Shown here: positions 24,289-38,333 of the stretch, in pieces
Layout of the letters: the number at the start of each line of letters is the position of its first letter
How positions within the stretch are numbered: the stretch's first letter is position 1
Assembly: GCF_029846255.1 (NCBI RefSeq)
Contig: NZ_JARVWQ010000002.1
Location: forward strand, 682,001-746,000
Origin: Amnibacterium sp. CER49
Lineage (GTDB): Bacteria; Actinomycetota; Actinomycetes; Actinomycetales; Microbacteriaceae
Direction: 5' to 3'
DNA: 64,000 bases
Position numbers and translations under genes: made by a program
Notes under the pieces: model-generated
Databases searched by the model: none
What the model saw: the letters and a program-made list of their open reading frames with translations, nothing else
What the model was told of the DNA's origin: nothing

Positions 24289-25504
24289 GCGCGCGGGGCT
24301 GCCTGCGCTGCTCGGCGCGGCCGTCGTCTCGACCGCGGGCACCCGGGTGTCGCAGATCGCGGTGCCGTGGCTCGTGCTCACGTCGACGCACGACGCGGTG
24401 CTGACGGGGCTCGTCGGCACCGCCGAGATCACGCCCTACGTCGTGCTGCAGGCGCTCGGCGCCCCGGTCGTCGACCGGCTCGGCGCCCGGCGGGTGGCGC
24501 TCGCCGGGAACCTCGTCGCGGGCGCCGCGATGGGCCTGATCCCCCTGCTGCACGCCATGGCCGCCCTGCCCGTGCCGCTGCTGCTCGGCCTCGTGCTCGT
24601 GGCCGGCGCGGCGAGAGGGCCGGCCGACGCGGCGACGCAGGTGCTGATCCCGGCGACCGCGCGTCGGTCCGGCACCCCGCTCGAGCGCGCGACCGGCCTC
24701 GTCGACGGCGCCGAACGCCTCGCCGGGGTGCTCGGCGCGGCGCTCGCCGGTGCACTCATCGCGGTGCTCGGCGCCGCGCCGGTCGTGACCATCGACGCCG
24801 TCAGCTTCGGTGTCGGCGCCCTGCTCCTGCTCGCCGTGCCCCGGGTGGACGCGGTCGCCGGAGGTGCCGGGGTCCGCGGGTACCTGCGGGACGTCGGCGA
24901 GGGCCTGCGCTTCGTCGCCGCGCACCCGCTCACGCGCTCGGTCGCGGGGATGGTGCTCTTCACGAACTTCGCCGACGCCGCGGTCGGCGGCCTGCTGCTG
25001 CTCGTCTGGGCGCGCGCCACCGGCGTGGGGACCCCGGGGCTCGGGATCGTGTCCGCGGTCTTCGGCATCGGCGCGGTCGCCGGCGCCACCGCCTTCGCGG
25101 CGATCGGCGCCCGTCTACCGCGCCGGCGCACGTTCGCCGTCGCGTTCCTCGTCGCCGGCGCCCCGCGCCTGCTCGCCCTCGCGCTGCCGCTGCCGTTCTG
25201 GACGGTCCTCGTCGTCTGGGGCGTGGGCGGCCTCTTCGCCGGCGCGCTGAACCCGCTGCTGGCGACGGCGCAGTACAGCGCGATCCCCGAGCACCTGCTC
25301 GCCCGCGCCCTCGCCGCCGTGAACGCCGTCGCCTGGGCCGGGATCCCGCTCGGGGCCCTGGTCGCGGGCCTGGTCGTCGAGCGGGTCGGGCTCGTGCCGA
25401 CGCTCACCGGCTTCGCGCTGCTCTACCTCGTCGTGACGCTCGACCCGTTCGTCCGCCGCAGCTGGCGGGCGATGGACCGCGAGCCGGCGCCGGCGCCCGC
25501 CTGA
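24281..25504 (+). CDS. MFS transporter
   Basis: 407 aa, ATG at 24281 overlapping the regulator stop by 8 bases. Twelve hydrophobic segments are spread over the protein. The intracellular loop after TM2 (GAPVVDRLGARRVALAG) is a MFS motif A variant. ALLGAAVVSTAGTRVSQIAVPW and the ENTH-free, drug-efflux-like layout (MFS_3 / DHA3 family) suggest export of a hydrophobic compound. The paired ArsR-type regulator supports induction by the exported substrate. Substrate unknown. The gene ends just before a strong convergent hairpin. Confidence 0.88.
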   Translation: MRERAGLPALLGAAVVSTAGTRVSQIAVPWLVLTSTHDAVLTGLVGTAEITPYVVLQALGAPVVDRLGARRVALAGNLVAGAAMGLIPLLHAMAALPVPLLLGLVLVAGAARGPADAATQVLIPATARRSGTPLERATGLVDGAERLAGVLGAALAGALIAVLGAAPVVTIDAVSFGVGALLLLAVPRVDAVAGGAGVRGYLRDVGEGLRFVAAHPLTRSVAGMVLFTNFADAAVGGLLLLVWARATGVGTPGLGIVSAVFGIGAVAGATAFAAIGARLPRRRTFAVAFLVAGAPRLLALALPLPFWTVLVVWGVGGLFAGALNPLLATAQYSAIPEHLLARALAAVNAVAWAGIPLGALVAGLVVERVGLVPTLTGFALLYLVVTLDPFVRRSWRAMDREPAPAPA

Positions 25505-25512
25505 CCACCGCC

Positions 25513-25567
25513 CTGCTCCGGATCCGTGCCGCTCCGCCCCGCGCGCAGCGGCACGGATCCGGAGCAG
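25513..25567. terminator. Perfect 21-bp convergent terminator hairpin
   Basis: CTGCTCCGGATCCGTGCCGCT (25513-25533, given here as 21 bases split: CTGCTCCGGAT + CCGTGCCGCT) pairs perfectly with 25547-25567 around a 13-base loop. It sits between the MFS gene and the convergent der gene and could terminate both. It holds CGGATCCG, as do other intergenic hairpins of the window. Confidence 0.75.
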
Positions 25568-25587
25568 CCCGAGCGGCTCGCGCTGGC

Positions 25588-25655
25588 GGCGGTCCCGACT
25601 GCGCCTGTCAGGTCCGGGCGCGGCGGTCCCGACTGTGCCTGTCAGGTCCGGGCGC
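25588..25655. repeat. 34-bp tandem duplication spanning the der stop codon
   Basis: Unit 1 (25588-25621) and unit 2 (25622-25655) are identical except C/T at 25602/25636. Each contains GGCGGTCCCGACTG and GCCTGTCAGGTCCGGGCGC. The der TGA (25642-25644 on the minus strand) is in unit 2, so the last codons of der are copied once more downstream of the stop. Confidence 0.85.
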
Positions 25656-27144
25656 GGCGCTCCCGGACGCGCATGTTGAGCACGATCGGGGTGCCCTCGA
25701 GGCCGTAGAGCTCGCGCAGGCGGCGCTGCACGAACCGGCGGTAGCCGGGGTCGAGGAAGCCGGTCGTGAAGAGCACGAACGTCGGCGGCCGCGTGGCCGC
25801 CTGCGTGCCGAACAGGATGCGCGGCTGCTTGCCGCCGCGCACCGGGTGCGGGTGCGCGGCGGTGAGCTCGGCGAGGAAGGCGTTGAACTTGCCGGTCGGG
25901 ATGCGGGTGTCCCAGCTGTCGAGCGCGAGCTCGAGCGCGGGCACGAGCTTCTCGAGGTGGCGCCCGGTGCGGGCCGAGATGTTCACCCGCGGCGCCCAGG
26001 AGACGTGCGCGAGGTCCTGCTCGATCTCGCGCTCGAGGTAGCGGCGGCGCTCGTCGTCGAGCAGGTCCCACTTGTTGTAGGCGAGCACGAGCGCGCGGCC
26101 CGACTCGAGCACGAGGTCGATGATCCGCACGTCCTGCTCGCTGATCGGCTGCGTCACGTCGAGCAGCACGACGGCGACCTCGGCGCGCTCGAGCGCGGCC
26201 TGGGTGCGCAGCGAGGCGTAGAAGTCCGCGCCCTGCGAGAGATGCGTGCGGCGGCGGATGCCGGCGGTGTCGACGAACCGCCACACGCGGCCGGCGAGCT
26301 CGATCTGCTCGTCGACCGGGTCGCGGGTGGTGCCCGCGAGCTCGGCGACGACGACGCGCTCCTCGCCGGCGGCCTTGTTCAGCAGGCTCGACTTGCCGAC
26401 GTTCGGCCGGCCGAGCAGCGCGACGCGACGCGGTCCGCCCGCCTCGGGACGGGCGACCGCCGACTCGAGCGGCAGCACCTTCAGCGAGTGGTCGAGCAGG
26501 TCGGCGACACCGCGGCCGTGCAGCGCGGACACCGGCCACGGCTCCCCGAGGCCGAGGCTCCACAGCTCGGCGACGAGCGGCTCGAGGCGCGCGTCGTCGA
26601 CCTTGTTCGCGACGAGGAGCACGGGCTTGCCGCTGCTGCGGAGCATCCGGACGACCCGCTCGTCGGTGCTCGTCGCGCCGACGGTCGCGTCGACGACGAA
26701 CAGCACGGCGTCGGCGAGGTCGACGGCGATCTCGGCCTGCGCGGCGACCGCCGCGTCGAGTCCGGCCGCGTCGGGCTCCCAGCCGCCCGTGTCGACGAGC
26801 GTGAAGTCGCGACCCTCCCACTCGGCGCGGTAGGTCACGCGGTCGCGGGTGACGCCGGGGGTGTCCTCGACGACCGCGGCGCGGCGGCCGAGGATTCGGT
26901 TGACGAGCGCCGACTTGCCCACGTTGGGGCGTCCGACGATCGCGAGCACGGGCAGCGCCGGACCGGGGCCGGCCTGCGCGTCCTCGAGGTCGCCCTCGGT
27001 GAGGAGGACGCGGTCCTCGTCGTCGAGCTCGTAGTCGTCGAGGCCGGCGCGCAGGGTCGTCGCCCGGCGCTCGGCCGCCTCGTCGTCGAGGTCCGCGAGG
27101 CGGTCCTCGAGGTCGTCGTCGCCGTCGTAGCGCTCGTCCGTCAT
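25642..27144 (-). CDS. der: Ribosome biogenesis GTPase Der (EngA)
   Basis: 500 aa, ATG at 27144, overlapping the cmk stop. There are two GTPase domains in tandem, each with a GRPNVGKS P-loop (residues ~51-58 and ~238-245), then DTPGVTRD and DTAGIRRR switch regions, NKVDD and NKWDL specificity motifs, and a C-terminal KH-like domain ending [11 protein letters not shown]. An acidic N-terminal extension of ~45 residues ([20 protein letters not shown]) precedes the first domain, as in other actinobacteria. Der binds the 50S precursor and is needed for its assembly. It is the last gene of the cmk-der unit, and a 34-bp duplication overlaps its end. Confidence 0.96.
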   Translation of the reverse strand: MTDERYDGDDDLEDRLADLDDEAAERRATTLRAGLDDYELDDEDRVLLTEGDLEDAQAGPGPALPVLAIVGRPNVGKSALVNRILGRRAAVVEDTPGVTRDRVTYRAEWEGRDFTLVDTGGWEPDAAGLDAAVAAQAEIAVDLADAVLFVVDATVGATSTDERVVRMLRSSGKPVLLVANKVDDARLEPLVAELWSLGLGEPWPVSALHGRGVADLLDHSLKVLPLESAVARPEAGGPRRVALLGRPNVGKSSLLNKAAGEERVVVAELAGTTRDPVDEQIELAGRVWRFVDTAGIRRRTHLSQGADFYASLRTQAALERAEVAVVLLDVTQPISEQDVRIIDLVLESGRALVLAYNKWDLLDDERRRYLEREIEQDLAHVSWAPRVNISARTGRHLEKLVPALELALDSWDTRIPTGKFNAFLAELTAAHPHPVRGGKQPRILFGTQAATRPPTFVLFTTGFLDPGYRRFVQRRLRELYGLEGTPIVLNMRVRERRART

Positions 27145-27806
27145 CGGGCCGTGGCCCCTTCCCGCACGAGGCCGACGAGGGCGTCGACCGTGCCGTCGAA
27201 GTCGAGTTCTGTGGAGTCGAGGGTCGCGACGCCGTCGGCCGCCTCGAGGAAGTCGACGACGCGGGAGTCCTTCGCGTCGCGCTCCGCGATGGCGCGGGCG
27301 ACGTCCTGCCGCCGCTCCCCCGGCAGCTCCCGCGCCCGGCGCGCGGCGCGCACCTCGGGGTCGGCGGTGAGCAGCACGCGCACGTCGGCGTCGGGGGCGA
27401 CGACCGTCGTGATGTCGCGACCCTCCACGACGACTCCGGGCTCCGCGGCCGCGAGGCGGGCGCGGAAGCCCTCGTTGAGCCGCTGCCGCACCGCCTGCAC
27501 GCGGGCGATGCCGCTCACGGCGCCGGTCACGCGCGACTCGCGGATCTCCCCGGTGACGTCGATCCCGTCGACCCGCACCCAGCGCTCGTCCGGGTCGATG
27601 GCGGTGTCGACGTCGATCGCGCTGAGGACGCGCTCCACGGCAGCGGGGTCGTCCGGGTCCTCGCCGCGGTCGAGCACCGCCCAGGCCAGGGCCCGGTACG
27701 CGGCACCGGTGTCGAGGAAGCCGTAGCCGAGCCGGCGCGCGGCCGCCCGGCTCACGCTCGACTTGCCGCTGCCCGCCGGTCCGTCCACCGCCACGATCAC
27801 GCCCAT
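27141..27806 (-). CDS. cmk: Cytidylate kinase
   Basis: 221 aa from ATG at 27806 ([20 protein letters not shown]). An ATG 15 bases upstream (27821) would add MAGGG and is possible. The P-loop [19 protein letters not shown] (CMP binding), [18 protein letters not shown] and [12 protein letters not shown] with the Arg-rich lid are standard for CMP kinase. It phosphorylates CMP and dCMP with ATP. The start overlaps the tyrA end by 10 bases, and the stop overlaps der by 4 bases (ATGA), so tyrA-cmk-der is a translationally coupled run, a common actinobacterial order. Confidence 0.95.
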   Translation of the reverse strand: MGVIVAVDGPAGSGKSSVSRAAARRLGYGFLDTGAAYRALAWAVLDRGEDPDDPAAVERVLSAIDVDTAIDPDERWVRVDGIDVTGEIRESRVTGAVSGIARVQAVRQRLNEGFRARLAAAEPGVVVEGRDITTVVAPDADVRVLLTADPEVRAARRARELPGERRQDVARAIAERDAKDSRVVDFLEAADGVATLDSTELDFDGTVDALVGLVREGATAR

Positions 27807-28882
27807 TCCGCCACCCGCCATCCGCGCTGCTTGAGGTCCGCCACGAGCTCGCTCGCCGCTTCGGGCGCGACCTGCAGCTCGACGACGCCGAGCGGGGCCC
27901 CCGGCGAGTGCTCCAGCCGGAGGTCCTCGAGGTTCACGCCGAGCTCGCCGATCTCGGTGAGCAGGCGCGCGAGCTGTCCCGGGGTGTCGTCGATGAGCAC
28001 CGTGAGGGAGGCGAGCTTCAGGTCGGTGCCGTGCTTGCCGGGGATGCGCGCGACGCCCGCGTTGCCGGCGGCGAGCAGGTCGGCGAGCGCGCGCGGCGCG
28101 CCCGGCGCGGACGGCGCCTCGAGTGCCGTGAGCACCGCGTCGAGGTCGTCGCGGAGGTCCTCGAGCACGGGCGCGATGCGCTCGGCGTTCGCGGTGAGGA
28201 TCTGCACCCAGAGCGCGGGATCGCTCGCGGCGATCCGCGTCGTGTCGCGGAGCCCCTGCCCGGCGAGGTCGGTCGCGTGCGCGGGCGCGTCGACGAGCCG
28301 GGCCGCGAGCAGGCTCGCGACGAGCTGCGGCGCGTGCGAGACCACCGCGACCGCGTCGTCGTGCCGGTCAGCGGGCAGGCGGACGGGCGTCGCGCCGAGG
28401 TCGAGGGCGAGCGCCTCGAGGCGTGCGGCCTGCTCGTCGGTGCTGCGGCCGTGCGGGGTGATCACCCACGGACGCCCCAGGAACAGGTCGGCGCGGGCGG
28501 CGATGGGCCCGCTGCGCTCGCGTCCCGCCATCGGGTGGGAGCCGAGGTAGCGCTCGACCGGTGCGCCGGCGGCCGCCAGCTCGGCGAGCGGGCCGGCCTT
28601 CACGCTCGCGACGTCGGTCACGAGCGCGTCGGGGTTCCGCGCGAGCTCGGCGGCGACGACCTCGGCCGTGCGGTCCGGCGGCACGGCGACGACGACGAGC
28701 GCTGGGGCGTCGTCGGGCAGGGCACGACGGCCGGCGCCGTAGTCGACGGCGAGCGCGAGGGTCGAGGGCGAGGCGTCGTCGAGGACGACGTCGACGTCGG
28801 CGGCACGGAGGCCGAGCCCGATGCTCGTGCCGAGCAGCCCCGAACCGACGACGCGGACCTGCCCCGTGGTACGGGCGGACAC
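27797..28882 (-). CDS. tyrA: Prephenate dehydrogenase
   Basis: 361 aa, GTG at 28882. The N-terminal NAD(P) domain has [17 protein letters not shown] (GxGLxG), and the middle helical domain includes [13 protein letters not shown] with the substrate-binding His and [17 protein letters not shown]-terminal ACT-like domain ([20 protein letters not shown], residues ~285-360) likely senses tyrosine for feedback inhibition. It converts prephenate to 4-hydroxyphenylpyruvate in tyrosine synthesis. It starts 37 bases after the rluB stop. Confidence 0.93.
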   Translation of the reverse strand: MSARTTGQVRVVGSGLLGTSIGLGLRAADVDVVLDDASPSTLALAVDYGAGRRALPDDAPALVVVAVPPDRTAEVVAAELARNPDALVTDVASVKAGPLAELAAAGAPVERYLGSHPMAGRERSGPIAARADLFLGRPWVITPHGRSTDEQAARLEALALDLGATPVRLPADRHDDAVAVVSHAPQLVASLLAARLVDAPAHATDLAGQGLRDTTRIAASDPALWVQILTANAERIAPVLEDLRDDLDAVLTALEAPSAPGAPRALADLLAAGNAGVARIPGKHGTDLKLASLTVLIDDTPGQLARLLTEIGELGVNLEDLRLEHSPGAPLGVVELQVAPEAASELVADLKQRGWRVAEWA

Positions 28883-28919
28883 GAGCGACGATCCTATCGG
28901 CAGCGCGCGTTCCGGCCGG

Positions 28920-29735
28920 TCAGGGCCTCGTCCGCCCCGGCTTCCGCGGAGGACGGCGCTCTCCCGGCGCCGGACGGCCGCCCTCGTGCGGCGCCTGCCG
29001 GGCGAGCGTGAGCAGCGCGCCGAGCTCGTCGCGGGTGAGGTCGCGGGTGCGTCCGACGGGCAGGTCGCCGAGCGAGAGCGGACCGAACCGGCGCCGCACG
29101 AGCTCCTCGACGGGATGCCCGACCTCGTCGAGCATGCGGCGCACGACGCGGTTGCGCCCGGAGTGCAGCGTCACCTCGAGCAGCGTCGCGCCCGGGCGGC
29201 TGCCGCCCGGCAGGATGCGGGCCCGGTCGGCCGCGATCGGGCCGTCCGCGAGCTCGACGCCCGCCGTCAGCCGGGCGAGGGTGCGCGGCTGCACCTGCCC
29301 GCGAACGAGCGCGACGTAGGTCTTCTCGACCCCGAACGACGGATGCGCGAGCACGTGGGCGAGCTCGCCGTCGTTCGTGAGCAGCAGCAGCCCGGAGGTG
29401 TCGGCGTCGAGGCGGCCGACGTTGAACAGCCGTTCCTCGTACGCGGACGTGAACCGGCGCAGGTCGGGCCGGCCCTGCTCGTCGGCGAGCGAGCTGACGA
29501 CACCCGTCGGCTTGTTCAGCATGACGGTGCGGCGGCTCGGATCGACCTCGACCGCGGTGCCGTCGACGGCGACGTGGTCGACGGCCGGGTCGACGCGGGT
29601 GCCGAGCTCCGTGACGACGCGGCCGTTGACCTGCACCCGTCCCGCGACGATCAGCAGCTCCGCCGCGCGCCGCGATGCGACCCCCGCCGCGGAGAGCACC
29701 TTCTGCAGCCGCACGCCCTCGTCCTCAGCCGGCAT
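28920..29735 (-). CDS. rluB: rRNA pseudouridine synthase (RluB/RsuA family)
   Basis: 271 aa, ATG at 29735, overlapping scpB by 11 bases. Residues ~8-55 are an S4 RNA-binding domain (RLQKVLSAAGVASRRAAELL). The catalytic motif GRLDADTSGLLLLTNDG carries the Asp nucleophile, and TLHSGRNRVVRRMLDEVGHP is the conserved RsuA-family segment. The C-terminal tail is Arg/Pro-rich. RluB-like enzymes modify 23S rRNA near the peptidyl-transferase region. The precise uridine is inferred from the family and synteny with scpAB. Confidence 0.92.
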   Translation of the reverse strand: MPAEDEGVRLQKVLSAAGVASRRAAELLIVAGRVQVNGRVVTELGTRVDPAVDHVAVDGTAVEVDPSRRTVMLNKPTGVVSSLADEQGRPDLRRFTSAYEERLFNVGRLDADTSGLLLLTNDGELAHVLAHPSFGVEKTYVALVRGQVQPRTLARLTAGVELADGPIAADRARILPGGSRPGATLLEVTLHSGRNRVVRRMLDEVGHPVEELVRRRFGPLSLGDLPVGRTRDLTRDELGALLTLARQAPHEGGRPAPGERRPPRKPGRTRP

Positions 29736-30402
29736 GCGCGTGCGCCGCCTCCGCACCGGCGAGCAGCGGGGCGAGCGGGGGCAGCTCGCCGATCGAGCGG
29801 ATGCCGAGCGCCTCGAGCAGCGCGCCGGTCGTGCCGTAGAGCACGGCGCCGGTCTCCTCCGACCGGCCCACCTCGGTGACGAGGCCGCGCGCGACGAGCG
29901 TCCGCAGCACCGAGTCGACCGAGACGGCGCGGATCGCCGCGACCTGGCCACGGGTGACCGGCTGCCGGTAGGCGATGACCGCGAGCGTCTCGAGCGCGGC
30001 CTGGCTCAGTCGGGCGGGCGCCTCGGCGTCGGCGAGGGCGCGGATCGTCTCGTCGTGCTCGGGCCGGGCGTAGAGCCGCCAGCCGCCCGCCACCTCGCGC
30101 AGCTCGAAGCCGCGGCGGCGGCCGCCGCCGCGGCCGTCGTAGTCGTCGCGGAGCCGCTCGACGGCCTGGCGCACGACGGCGACCGGCCGGTCGACGGCCG
30201 CGGCGAGGGACGGCAGCGGCAGGGGCTCGTCGGCGACGGCGAGGACCGCCTCGATACGGGCGTCGACCTCGGCGAGGTGCGGCCGCTGGACGGGCTGCCG
30301 ATCCCCCGGGCCGTCGAGGGCAGGCGTCGCAGGCGGCTCGGGGGCGAGCAGCCCCGCGAGCAGCAGGGCGACCGGCTCCTGCGGGATCCTCCGCTCAGTC
30401 AT
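29725..30402 (-). CDS. scpB: Segregation and condensation protein B
   Basis: 225 aa, ATG at 30402, overlapping scpA by 8 bases. Two winged-helix domains are visible: EAVLAVADEPLPLPSLAAAV in the first and LSQAALETLAVIAYRQPVTR then GQVAAIRAVSVDSVLRTL in the second, the most conserved ScpB segment. An N-terminal Pro-rich stretch (~40 residues) precedes. ScpB binds the kleisin ScpA and SMC to form the bacterial condensin that organises the chromosome. Confidence 0.95.
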   Translation of the reverse strand: MTERRIPQEPVALLLAGLLAPEPPATPALDGPGDRQPVQRPHLAEVDARIEAVLAVADEPLPLPSLAAAVDRPVAVVRQAVERLRDDYDGRGGGRRRGFELREVAGGWRLYARPEHDETIRALADAEAPARLSQAALETLAVIAYRQPVTRGQVAAIRAVSVDSVLRTLVARGLVTEVGRSEETGAVLYGTTGALLEALGIRSIGELPPLAPLLAGAEAAHAHAG

Positions 30403-31198
30403 CGTCCGCGCCTCCCAGCCGCATCAGCACCGTGTCGTCCCAGTCTGGCGCGCTCCAGCGCAGCAGGAGGGGCCCGAGGGGCTCCAGCTGCTCGAACGAG
30501 AGCGCGGCGAGCCGGTGCAGCTCGAGCACGACGAGGAAGCGGGCGACGACGACCGGCGTCTCCTCCCCCGCGACGAGCTCGGGGAACGAGACGCTGCCAG
30601 CTCGGCGCAGGGCCGCGACGACCTCCGCGGCCTGCGCGCGGAGGCTCACGGGCGCTGCGTGCAGGTGGGTGAGCGCGACCTGCGGCACCGGCCGCTCGGC
30701 GAGCGCGGCGGCGGCGAGCGCCGCGAAGGCGGCGACGTCGACGGGCAGGTCGGCGGGAGGCGGAGGCGGCCGGAACCGCTCGTCGAGCCCCCCGGGTCGT
30801 GGATGGCGAGCGGCCTCGACCGCGAGCGCGTCGGCGAACCAGGTCGTCGCCTCGCGGTACGCGCGGTACTGCAGCAGCCGGGCGAACAGCAGGTCGCGCG
30901 CCTCGAGCAGCGCGGCGCCCTCGGCGTCGACGACCTCCCCGGCGGGCAGCAGCCCCGCGATCTTCAGGTCGAGCAGCGTGGCGCCGACGACGAGGAAGCT
31001 GCTCGCCTCGTCGAGGTCCCCGTCCGTGAGCGTCCCGAGGTGCGCGAGGAACTCGTCGGTGACCTGCGACAGCGACAGCTCGGTCACCTCGAGCTCGTGT
31101 CGGCCGAGCAGGTCGAGCAGCAGGTCGAAGGGACCGTCGAAGCCGCCCACCCGGACACGGAACGCGGCGGGGACCTCCTGGTCCCCGCCGCTTCTCAT
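30395..31198 (-). CDS. scpA: Segregation and condensation protein A (kleisin)
   Basis: 267 aa, ATG at 31198. FRVRVGGFDGPFDLLLDLLG is the signature kleisin N-terminus that contacts the SMC neck, followed by VTDEFLAHL and ASSFLVVGATLLDLKIAGLLP. The C-terminal winged helix ends LEQLEPLGPLLLRW. It bridges the SMC heads and recruits ScpB. It lies 49 bases after parA on the same strand, in the standard parA-scpA-scpB-rluB order. Confidence 0.95.
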   Translation of the reverse strand: MRSGGDQEVPAAFRVRVGGFDGPFDLLLDLLGRHELEVTELSLSQVTDEFLAHLGTLTDGDLDEASSFLVVGATLLDLKIAGLLPAGEVVDAEGAALLEARDLLFARLLQYRAYREATTWFADALAVEAARHPRPGGLDERFRPPPPPADLPVDVAAFAALAAAALAERPVPQVALTHLHAAPVSLRAQAAEVVAALRRAGSVSFPELVAGEETPVVVARFLVVLELHRLAALSFEQLEPLGPLLLRWSAPDWDDTVLMRLGGADDD

Positions 31199-31247
31199 AC
31201 GACGTTCCTACCGCCCGGGTCGGACGACCGCGCGCCGGAGCAGCGGT

Positions 31248-32138
31248 TCAGACGACCGACCCCCGCGCCACCAGCTCGCAGGCCAGCTGCCGGTACGCGT
31301 GCGCCGCGCTGTGCTCCGGCGCGTACTCGAGGATCGGCTCCCGCGCGACGGAGGCGTCCGGGAACTTCACCGTGCGGCTGATCACGGTCTCGAGCACATC
31401 GCCCTGGAACGCCTCGACGACGCGGTCGAGCACCTCGCGCGAGTGGAGGGTGCGCGGGTCGTACATCGTGCCGACGATGCCGTCGAGGGCGATGTGCGGG
31501 TTCAGGCGATCGCGCACCTTGTCGATCGTGTCGACGAGCAGCGAGACGCCGCGCAGGGCGAAGTACTCGCAGGCGAGCGGGATGAGCACGCCGTGCGCGG
31601 TGGTGAGCGCGTTCACGGTGAGCAGCCCGAGGGACGGCTGGCAGTCGATGAGCACGACGTCGTAGCGGTCGACCACGTGGCGCAGCACGCGCGAGAGGGC
31701 GTGCTCGCGGGCGACCTCGTTGACGAGGTAGACCTCGGCGGCCGACAGGTCGATGTTCGCCGGGATGATGTCAAGGCCGGGGATCTGCGTCTGCTGGATG
31801 GCGAGCGACGGGTCGCGCTCGGAGCCGACGAGCAGGTCGTAGATCGTCGGCACGTCCTCGGTCTCGACCTTGAGGTTCGCGGACAGCGCGCCCTGCGGGT
31901 CGAAGTCGATGAGCAGCACGCTGCGGCCGTAGTCGGCGAGCGCGGCGCCGAGGTTGACGGTCGAGGTCGTCTTGCCGACGCCGCCCTTCTGGTTGCAGAG
32001 AGCGATGACGCGGGCGGGGCCGTGCGCGCGCAGCGCCGGCGGGGTCGGGAACTCGCGCTTCGGGCGCCCGGTGGGGCCGAGCGGCTGGTCGGTGTCGACG
32101 GCGAGCCGTACGGGCTCGAGGGTGGGTGCGTGCGTCAT
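31248..32138 (-). CDS. parA: ParA/Soj-family chromosome partitioning ATPase
   Basis: 296 aa, ATG at 32138. A ~40-residue Pro-rich N-terminus precedes the deviant Walker A CNQKGGVGKTTST, VLLIDFDPQGALS (Walker A') and VLIDCQPSLGLLTVNAL (Walker B). No parB follows. This scpAB-linked ParA paralogue is common in actinobacteria and is distinct from the origin-proximal parAB. It likely works as a membrane- or nucleoid-associated ATPase in chromosome organisation with ScpAB. The 161-base gap to xerD holds a small CCCC-GAAC-GGGG hairpin but no gene. Confidence 0.92.
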   Translation of the reverse strand: MTHAPTLEPVRLAVDTDQPLGPTGRPKREFPTPPALRAHGPARVIALCNQKGGVGKTTSTVNLGAALADYGRSVLLIDFDPQGALSANLKVETEDVPTIYDLLVGSERDPSLAIQQTQIPGLDIIPANIDLSAAEVYLVNEVAREHALSRVLRHVVDRYDVVLIDCQPSLGLLTVNALTTAHGVLIPLACEYFALRGVSLLVDTIDKVRDRLNPHIALDGIVGTMYDPRTLHSREVLDRVVEAFQGDVLETVISRTVKFPDASVAREPILEYAPEHSAAHAYRQLACELVARGSVV

Positions 32139-32299
32139 GTCCCGACGTCCTTGGTCTTCTTCTGGGCGGCTCGATCGGGGAACGACACTAGGAGTCCTTC
32201 GCCCCCCGTTCGGGGAGGCTCGCCGCGCGGCGCCGCGACCCGCCGCAACGGCTCTGGTAGACCCGCCCGTTCGGCTCCCTTCGCCGCCCTCCCGCGCGG

Positions 32300-33199
32300 T
32301 CAGCGCGCCCGGGGGTGCGAGGTCGTGTACACGTCGCGGAGCGTGTCGGCGGTGACGAGCGTGTAGAGCTGCGTCGTCGCGACGGACGCGTGCCCGAGCA
32401 GCTCCTGCACGACGCGCACGTCGGCGCCGCCCTGCAGCAGGTGGGTGGCGAAGCTGTGCCGGAACGTGTGCGGCGACACGTGCGCCGTGAGGCCCGAGCG
32501 CTCCGCCGCGGCCTGGATGACGAGCCAGGCGCCCTGCCGTGAGAGGCGGGCGCCCCGCGGACCGAGGAACAGCGCCGGCGTCGCGGCGCCGCGGGCGGCG
32601 AACACCGGCCGCACACGCGTCAGGTAGCCCTCGACGGCGGTGCGGGCGTAGCTGCCGAGCGGCACGAGCCGCTGCTTGCCGCCCTTGCCGAGCACCCGGA
32701 CGAGCTCGCCGGTGCTGAGGTCGTCGACGTCGAGGCCGACCGCCTCGCTGACCCGGGTGCCGGTCGCGTAGAGCAGCTCGAGCAGCGCCTTGTCGCGGAT
32801 CAGCACGGGGTCGTCACCGTCGGTCGCGGCGATGAGGCGCGCCATCTCGTCGATGGTGATCGCCTTGGGCAGCCGCATCGGCTGCTTCGGTGGCGCGGTC
32901 TCGCGGGCGACGTCCTCCCGCACCACGCCGTCCTCGGCGAGGAAGCGGTGCAGCCCGCGGACGGTCGAGAGCATCCGCGCCGCCGACGTCGCGGCCATCC
33001 CGTCGTCGCGACGGACCGCGGCGAGGAACCCCGAGACGTCCTCGTCCGTGACCTGCTCGATGTCGGTGCGCCCGAGGTCGGCGAGGTGCGCCTCGTAGCG
33101 GGCGAGGTCGCGCCGGTACGCCGCGAGCGTGTTGTCGGCGAGGCCGCGCTCGACGGCGACGTGCCGCAGGAACCGCGAGGCGGCGGTGCCGATCAGCAC
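32300..33199 (-). CDS. xerD: Site-specific tyrosine recombinase XerD
   Basis: 299 aa, GTG at 33199. The N-terminal SAM-like core-binding domain starts [20 protein letters not shown]. The catalytic domain has [12 protein letters not shown] with the first Arg, [20 protein letters not shown] with the His-x2-Arg, [13 protein letters not shown] with the second His and the nucleophile Tyr. With XerC it resolves chromosome dimers at dif. The pyrG-nudix-xerD order is the classic actinobacterial chromosomal locus, so this is not a mobile-element integrase. Confidence 0.94.
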   Translation of the reverse strand: MLIGTAASRFLRHVAVERGLADNTLAAYRRDLARYEAHLADLGRTDIEQVTDEDVSGFLAAVRRDDGMAATSAARMLSTVRGLHRFLAEDGVVREDVARETAPPKQPMRLPKAITIDEMARLIAATDGDDPVLIRDKALLELLYATGTRVSEAVGLDVDDLSTGELVRVLGKGGKQRLVPLGSYARTAVEGYLTRVRPVFAARGAATPALFLGPRGARLSRQGAWLVIQAAAERSGLTAHVSPHTFRHSFATHLLQGGADVRVVQELLGHASVATTQLYTLVTADTLRDVYTTSHPRAR

Positions 33200-33220
33200 G
33201 GTCGTGTCAGCACCGTCGGG

Positions 33221-37403
<4,183 letters not shown>

Positions 37404-37407
<4 letters not shown>

Positions 37408-38333
37408 CGTTGGCGGTCCTCCGCGGGCCCGCGCCAGCCGGAGACCGGCAGGTCGAACTTGCGCACGAGTCGATCTGTGAAGCGATCGGTGTCCCTGTGC
37501 AGGCGGGCGAGCCGCACCGGCACATCCGAGGCGGACACCTCGACGCGCGCGCCGGGCTTCAGGTCGTGCATGCGCCGGCCGTCGCACCAGAGCACGCCGC
37601 TGCCTTCGGTACGACGGAGCACCTCGATGGCGACCACGGAGGTGGGCGGCACGACGACGGGACGGGCGAACAGGGCGTGCGCGGAGAGCGGCGCGGTGAG
37701 GATGGCGTCGACCGTCGGCCACATCACGGGACCGCCGGCGGAGAACGCGTACGCGGTGGACCCCGTCGGCGTCGAGACCACCATGCCGTCGCAGCCGAAG
37801 CTCGTGAGGGGGCGCCCGTCGATCTCGACCACGACCTCGAGCATGCGCTCGCGCGACGCCTTCTCGACCGTCACCTCGTTCAGCGCCCAGTCGGTGTGCA
37901 CGATCCGGCCGTCCTCGAGCGCGCGCACCTCGAGCGCGAGGCGCTCCTCGACGTCCCACTCGCGCTGGACGACGCGGCGGATGGTGTCGCGCAGGTCGTC
38001 GCGCTCGGCTTCGGCCAGGAACCCGACGTGGCCGAGGTTGACGCCGAGCACGGGCACGGCCGTGCCGCGGACGAGCTCGGCGGCGCGCAGGATCGTGCCG
38101 TCGCCACCGAGGACGACGACGAGCTCGAGATCGCGCACGGCGACGTCGGCGCCGAGCAGCACCGCGGACGACGCCTGCGGTGCGACCGCGCCGAGGTCGT
38201 GCCGCTCGCGCTCGGGCAGCACGACGGTGACGCCGCCCGACACGAGCAGCTCGAGCACCGTGCGGGCGGCGTCGAGCGACTCGGCACGGCCCGTGTGCGC
38301 GATCACGAGGACGTGCCGGGGCTCATGCGTCAC
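37404..38333 (-). CDS. nadK: NAD kinase
   Basis: 309 aa from GTG at 38333 (VTHEPRHVLVIAHTGR), overlapping tlyA by 4 bases (GTGA) with GGAGG about 9 bases upstream; the ORF can be extended but without support. Motifs: VVVLGGDGTILRAAEL (GGDG), NLGHVGFLAEAE, LNEVTVEK (NE/D) and GMVVSTPTGSTAYAFSAGGP. It phosphorylates NAD to NADP with ATP or polyphosphate in the cytoplasm. The tlyA-nadK-recN order is strongly conserved in actinobacteria. Confidence 0.96.

Noticed and set aside
24367-27726. Plus-strand open frame of 1119 aa
   Set aside because: It lies across the MFS, der and cmk genes in another frame and shows no domain; a compositional artefact.
32300-33199. XerD as an integrase of a mobile island
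   Set aside because: The pyrG-nudix-xerD-parA-scpAB order is the normal chromosomal locus, and no attachment repeats or cargo genes were seen.
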